From Bacteroidota bacterium (GTDB lineage: Bacteria; Bacteroidota; Bacteroidia; UKL13-3): a DNA stretch of 64,000 nucleotides. Below, piece by piece: positions 62,689 through 64,000 of the stretch. Below the pieces are notes generated by a model, which searched no databases, was not told the origin of the DNA, and worked only from the letters and a program-made list of their open reading frames with translations. The position numbers and the translations under genes are program-made. Positions within the stretch are counted from its first letter, which is position 1. Each line of letters opens with the position of its first letter. The stretch covers positions 62,001 through 126,000 of the forward strand of contig JAIYCU010000019.1 of the NCBI GenBank assembly GCA_027487835.1, written 5' to 3'.

Positions 62689-64000
62689 AAACGTTGTGTA
62701 TCAATTTTTTCTCCTGCTACAAATAGACTACAATGATAAAGACCCTTGGTAGAAAAGCCATGCTCAAACACCACTTCATTGATGTTTTTGTTTAAGTCGA
62801 TGTGTAATTCTTTCACAATTCGTCCTTGGAGGTCTGTTATCATTAGGCTGCCAACCAAGCCTAGTTTTGGGTTTTGAACCCAAACGCTAAGACTTAGGGT
62901 TTCGTCTATAGGATTAGGACTTACCGGTAAAAGTTGCATCGTTTTGCCTGAGGCCGCGTTTTCTTGCAAACTTGTAGGAGGCACGCCGGCTACTTTTACA
63001 TATTTCTCTAAAGAAAACAGGCTTTCTGTTCCTTCTGCATCTTGTGTGGCTATACTCACAAAATAAAAGCTATCTTTTTTTACATGATAGGTTTTTAAAT
63101 CGCTTTGCCCATTCAAGGTAAAAAGGGTGTCAAAGGTATTGCTCCTGCTTCTAAAGCCAATTTTATAAGCATAATTTGATTGGGGATTGGTAATTTTAAC
63201 TGAGAGGCCGTTGCCATCATTTATGAGCTCAAACTCTGGCGGATTCTGCGGCCCAATGGCCAGCATGGCGCTTGTAATACCATTTATTTGCACATTTCTT
63301 TTTAAGTAGCTTGTACTCACAAATAGGGAATCGAGCTTCCCGTCACCATTCACATCTTTTCCTAAAACATCGCGGGTGCTGTGTTGTCGGTCTTGGTAAC
63401 CTGCAGCACTAGCATTGGCATCACCATGCTCATTGGCACTGGTAAGTCGAATGGCTGCATACCCTTGTTGCCTAAACGGAATATGGTCGCCACCACGCCC
63501 AATGCGGTCTTCTGCATTCATAATTTGAATGTTAGTTTTTACTGGCATTTGGGCAAGTAATTCTTCCTCAAAAGAAAGCTTTGTAAACCTTGCCAAGCCT
63601 TTTGGCATTGAATAATTTGCACCTGCAGAGAATATTCTAACCTGCAAACTGTCAATTTCATTTTCACCTGGGCAGCCTGGCGGGGAGGCTGTCTTTCCGC
63701 AAATGATGCCACCAATTACATCATTGTTTAAAACTGCTCTAATAGGAAGTGTGTTTGTTTTGGCAAATACTGCAAAAGCATTGGCGCCATCTAAGCCTTG
63801 CTCTTCTGCGGTGGTGAGCATAAATACCAAGGTTCGCGGGTAAGTTTGCGAACTCAATACCCTGGCGAGCTCTAAAACCAAGGCAACACCACTTCCATTG
63901 TCTTCCATGCCTCGGGCTTCGCAGGCGGTATCACAAACGGTTTCGCAACGGCTGTCGTAATGGGCCTCAATTAAGATAAACCCTTTCTGACTAGTATCTG
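62676..64000 (-). CDS. M28 family peptidase with T9SS sorting domain (5' end outside window)
   Basis: The reading frame stays open to base 64000, so the N-terminus is missing; 441 codons plus stop are visible. The zinc site is seen in order: AHYDS (His and Asp-side ligand region, upstream of base 63908), EDNGSG, TTAEEQGL (Glu pair), and GGDHIPF. A fibronectin-like or beta-sandwich domain follows (about bases 63280-62990), then a T9SS type A sorting domain (VSPNPIDETLSLSV, TDLQGRIVKEL, STKGLYHCSLF). It is a secreted aminopeptidase or carboxypeptidase-type enzyme, substrate unknown. The DUF1223 gene overlaps its stop by 13 bp. Confidence 0.9.
   Translation of the reverse strand, partial: DTSQKGFILIEAHYDSRCETVCDTACEARGMEDNGSGVALVLELARVLSSQTYPRTLVFMLTTAEEQGLDGANAFAVFAKTNTLPIRAVLNNDVIGGIICGKTASPPGCPGENEIDSLQVRIFSAGANYSMPKGLARFTKLSFEEELLAQMPVKTNIQIMNAEDRIGRGGDHIPFRQQGYAAIRLTSANEHGDANASAAGYQDRQHSTRDVLGKDVNGDGKLDSLFVSTSYLKRNVQINGITSAMLAIGPQNPPEFELINDGNGLSVKITNPQSNYAYKIGFRSRSNTFDTLFTLNGQSDLKTYHVKKDSFYFVSIATQDAEGTESLFSLEKYVKVAGVPPTSLQENAASGKTMQLLPVSPNPIDETLSLSVWVQNPKLGLVGSLMITDLQGRIVKELHIDLNKNINEVVFEHGFSTKGLYHCSLFVAGEKIDTQRLWFR

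Noticed and set aside
1-64000. tRNA, rRNA, riboswitch, insertion sequence or prophage
   Set aside because: No cloverleaf-like sequence, conserved riboswitch core, transposase, integrase or phage structural gene was seen on either strand.

Overview
The window is a low-GC stretch of a Bacteroidota chromosome, probably from a free-living relative of the gliding or predatory-surface groups. The evidence is consistent: three proteins carry C-terminal type IX secretion (T9SS) sorting domains, a gldC gene is present, a TonB-dependent receptor is paired with a DUF4249 lipoprotein, there are LruC/DUF4842 and MuiA-family genes, Shine-Dalgarno sites are mostly absent, and several promoter candidates fit the Bacteroidota -33 TTG / -7 TAnnTTTG pattern. 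I see no tRNA, rRNA, CRISPR array, insertion sequence or prophage. The order or genus cannot be fixed from this window.

Layout. 1-14.9 kb: the 3' part of a giant repetitive surface adhesin (at least 4,470 residues, T9SS-exported), followed by an OmpA-type outer-membrane protein that probably anchors or serves it. 14.9-16.1 kb: a gene-poor stretch with a strong terminator, a 63-bp tandem array of hairpins, and an 88-residue protein resembling EF-Tu domain II. 16.1-23.1 kb: two small conserved proteins on the minus strand, then dcd, a TonB-dependent receptor, a DUF4249 lipoprotein and an exported CocE/NonD hydrolase on the plus strand. 23.1-29.4 kb: heptose kinase and aminotransferase (minus), a CsgG/TolB-like exported protein, and clpB. 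29.5-35.6 kb: a 2,036-residue alpha-2-macroglobulin-like protein with an intact thioester motif and an embedded TonB-plug-like module. 35.6-40.5 kb: a compact minus-strand operon (M23 peptidase, MerR regulator, gldC, cupin) divergent from alaS. 40.9-44.8 kb: a lipoprotein/LruC cluster bounded by paralogous lipoproteins and identical terminators. 44.8-51.8 kb: a PadR/PspC stress pair and a three-gene phosphorelay operon. 51.9-64 kb: a PNGase F-like T9SS protein, a MuiA-family protein, an ECF sigma/anti-sigma pair, a biotin carrier protein, an M1 aminopeptidase, a DUF1223 protein and an M28 peptidase with a T9SS domain.

The main theme is envelope and surface biology: exported adhesin, glycosidase and peptidases, outer-membrane receptors, lipoproteins, and envelope-stress regulators. 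The most unusual signals are (i) a 10-bp palindromic word, GGKTYRAMCC, found at least 24 times in coding and non-coding DNA against roughly one expected by chance, (ii) a three-unit (A-B-C) super-repeat in the adhesin in which B and C units have each lost the opposite cysteine, suggesting disulfides between neighbouring domains, (iii) the macroglobulin/TonB-plug fusion, and (iv) the 63-bp hairpin array built on a 21-bp module.
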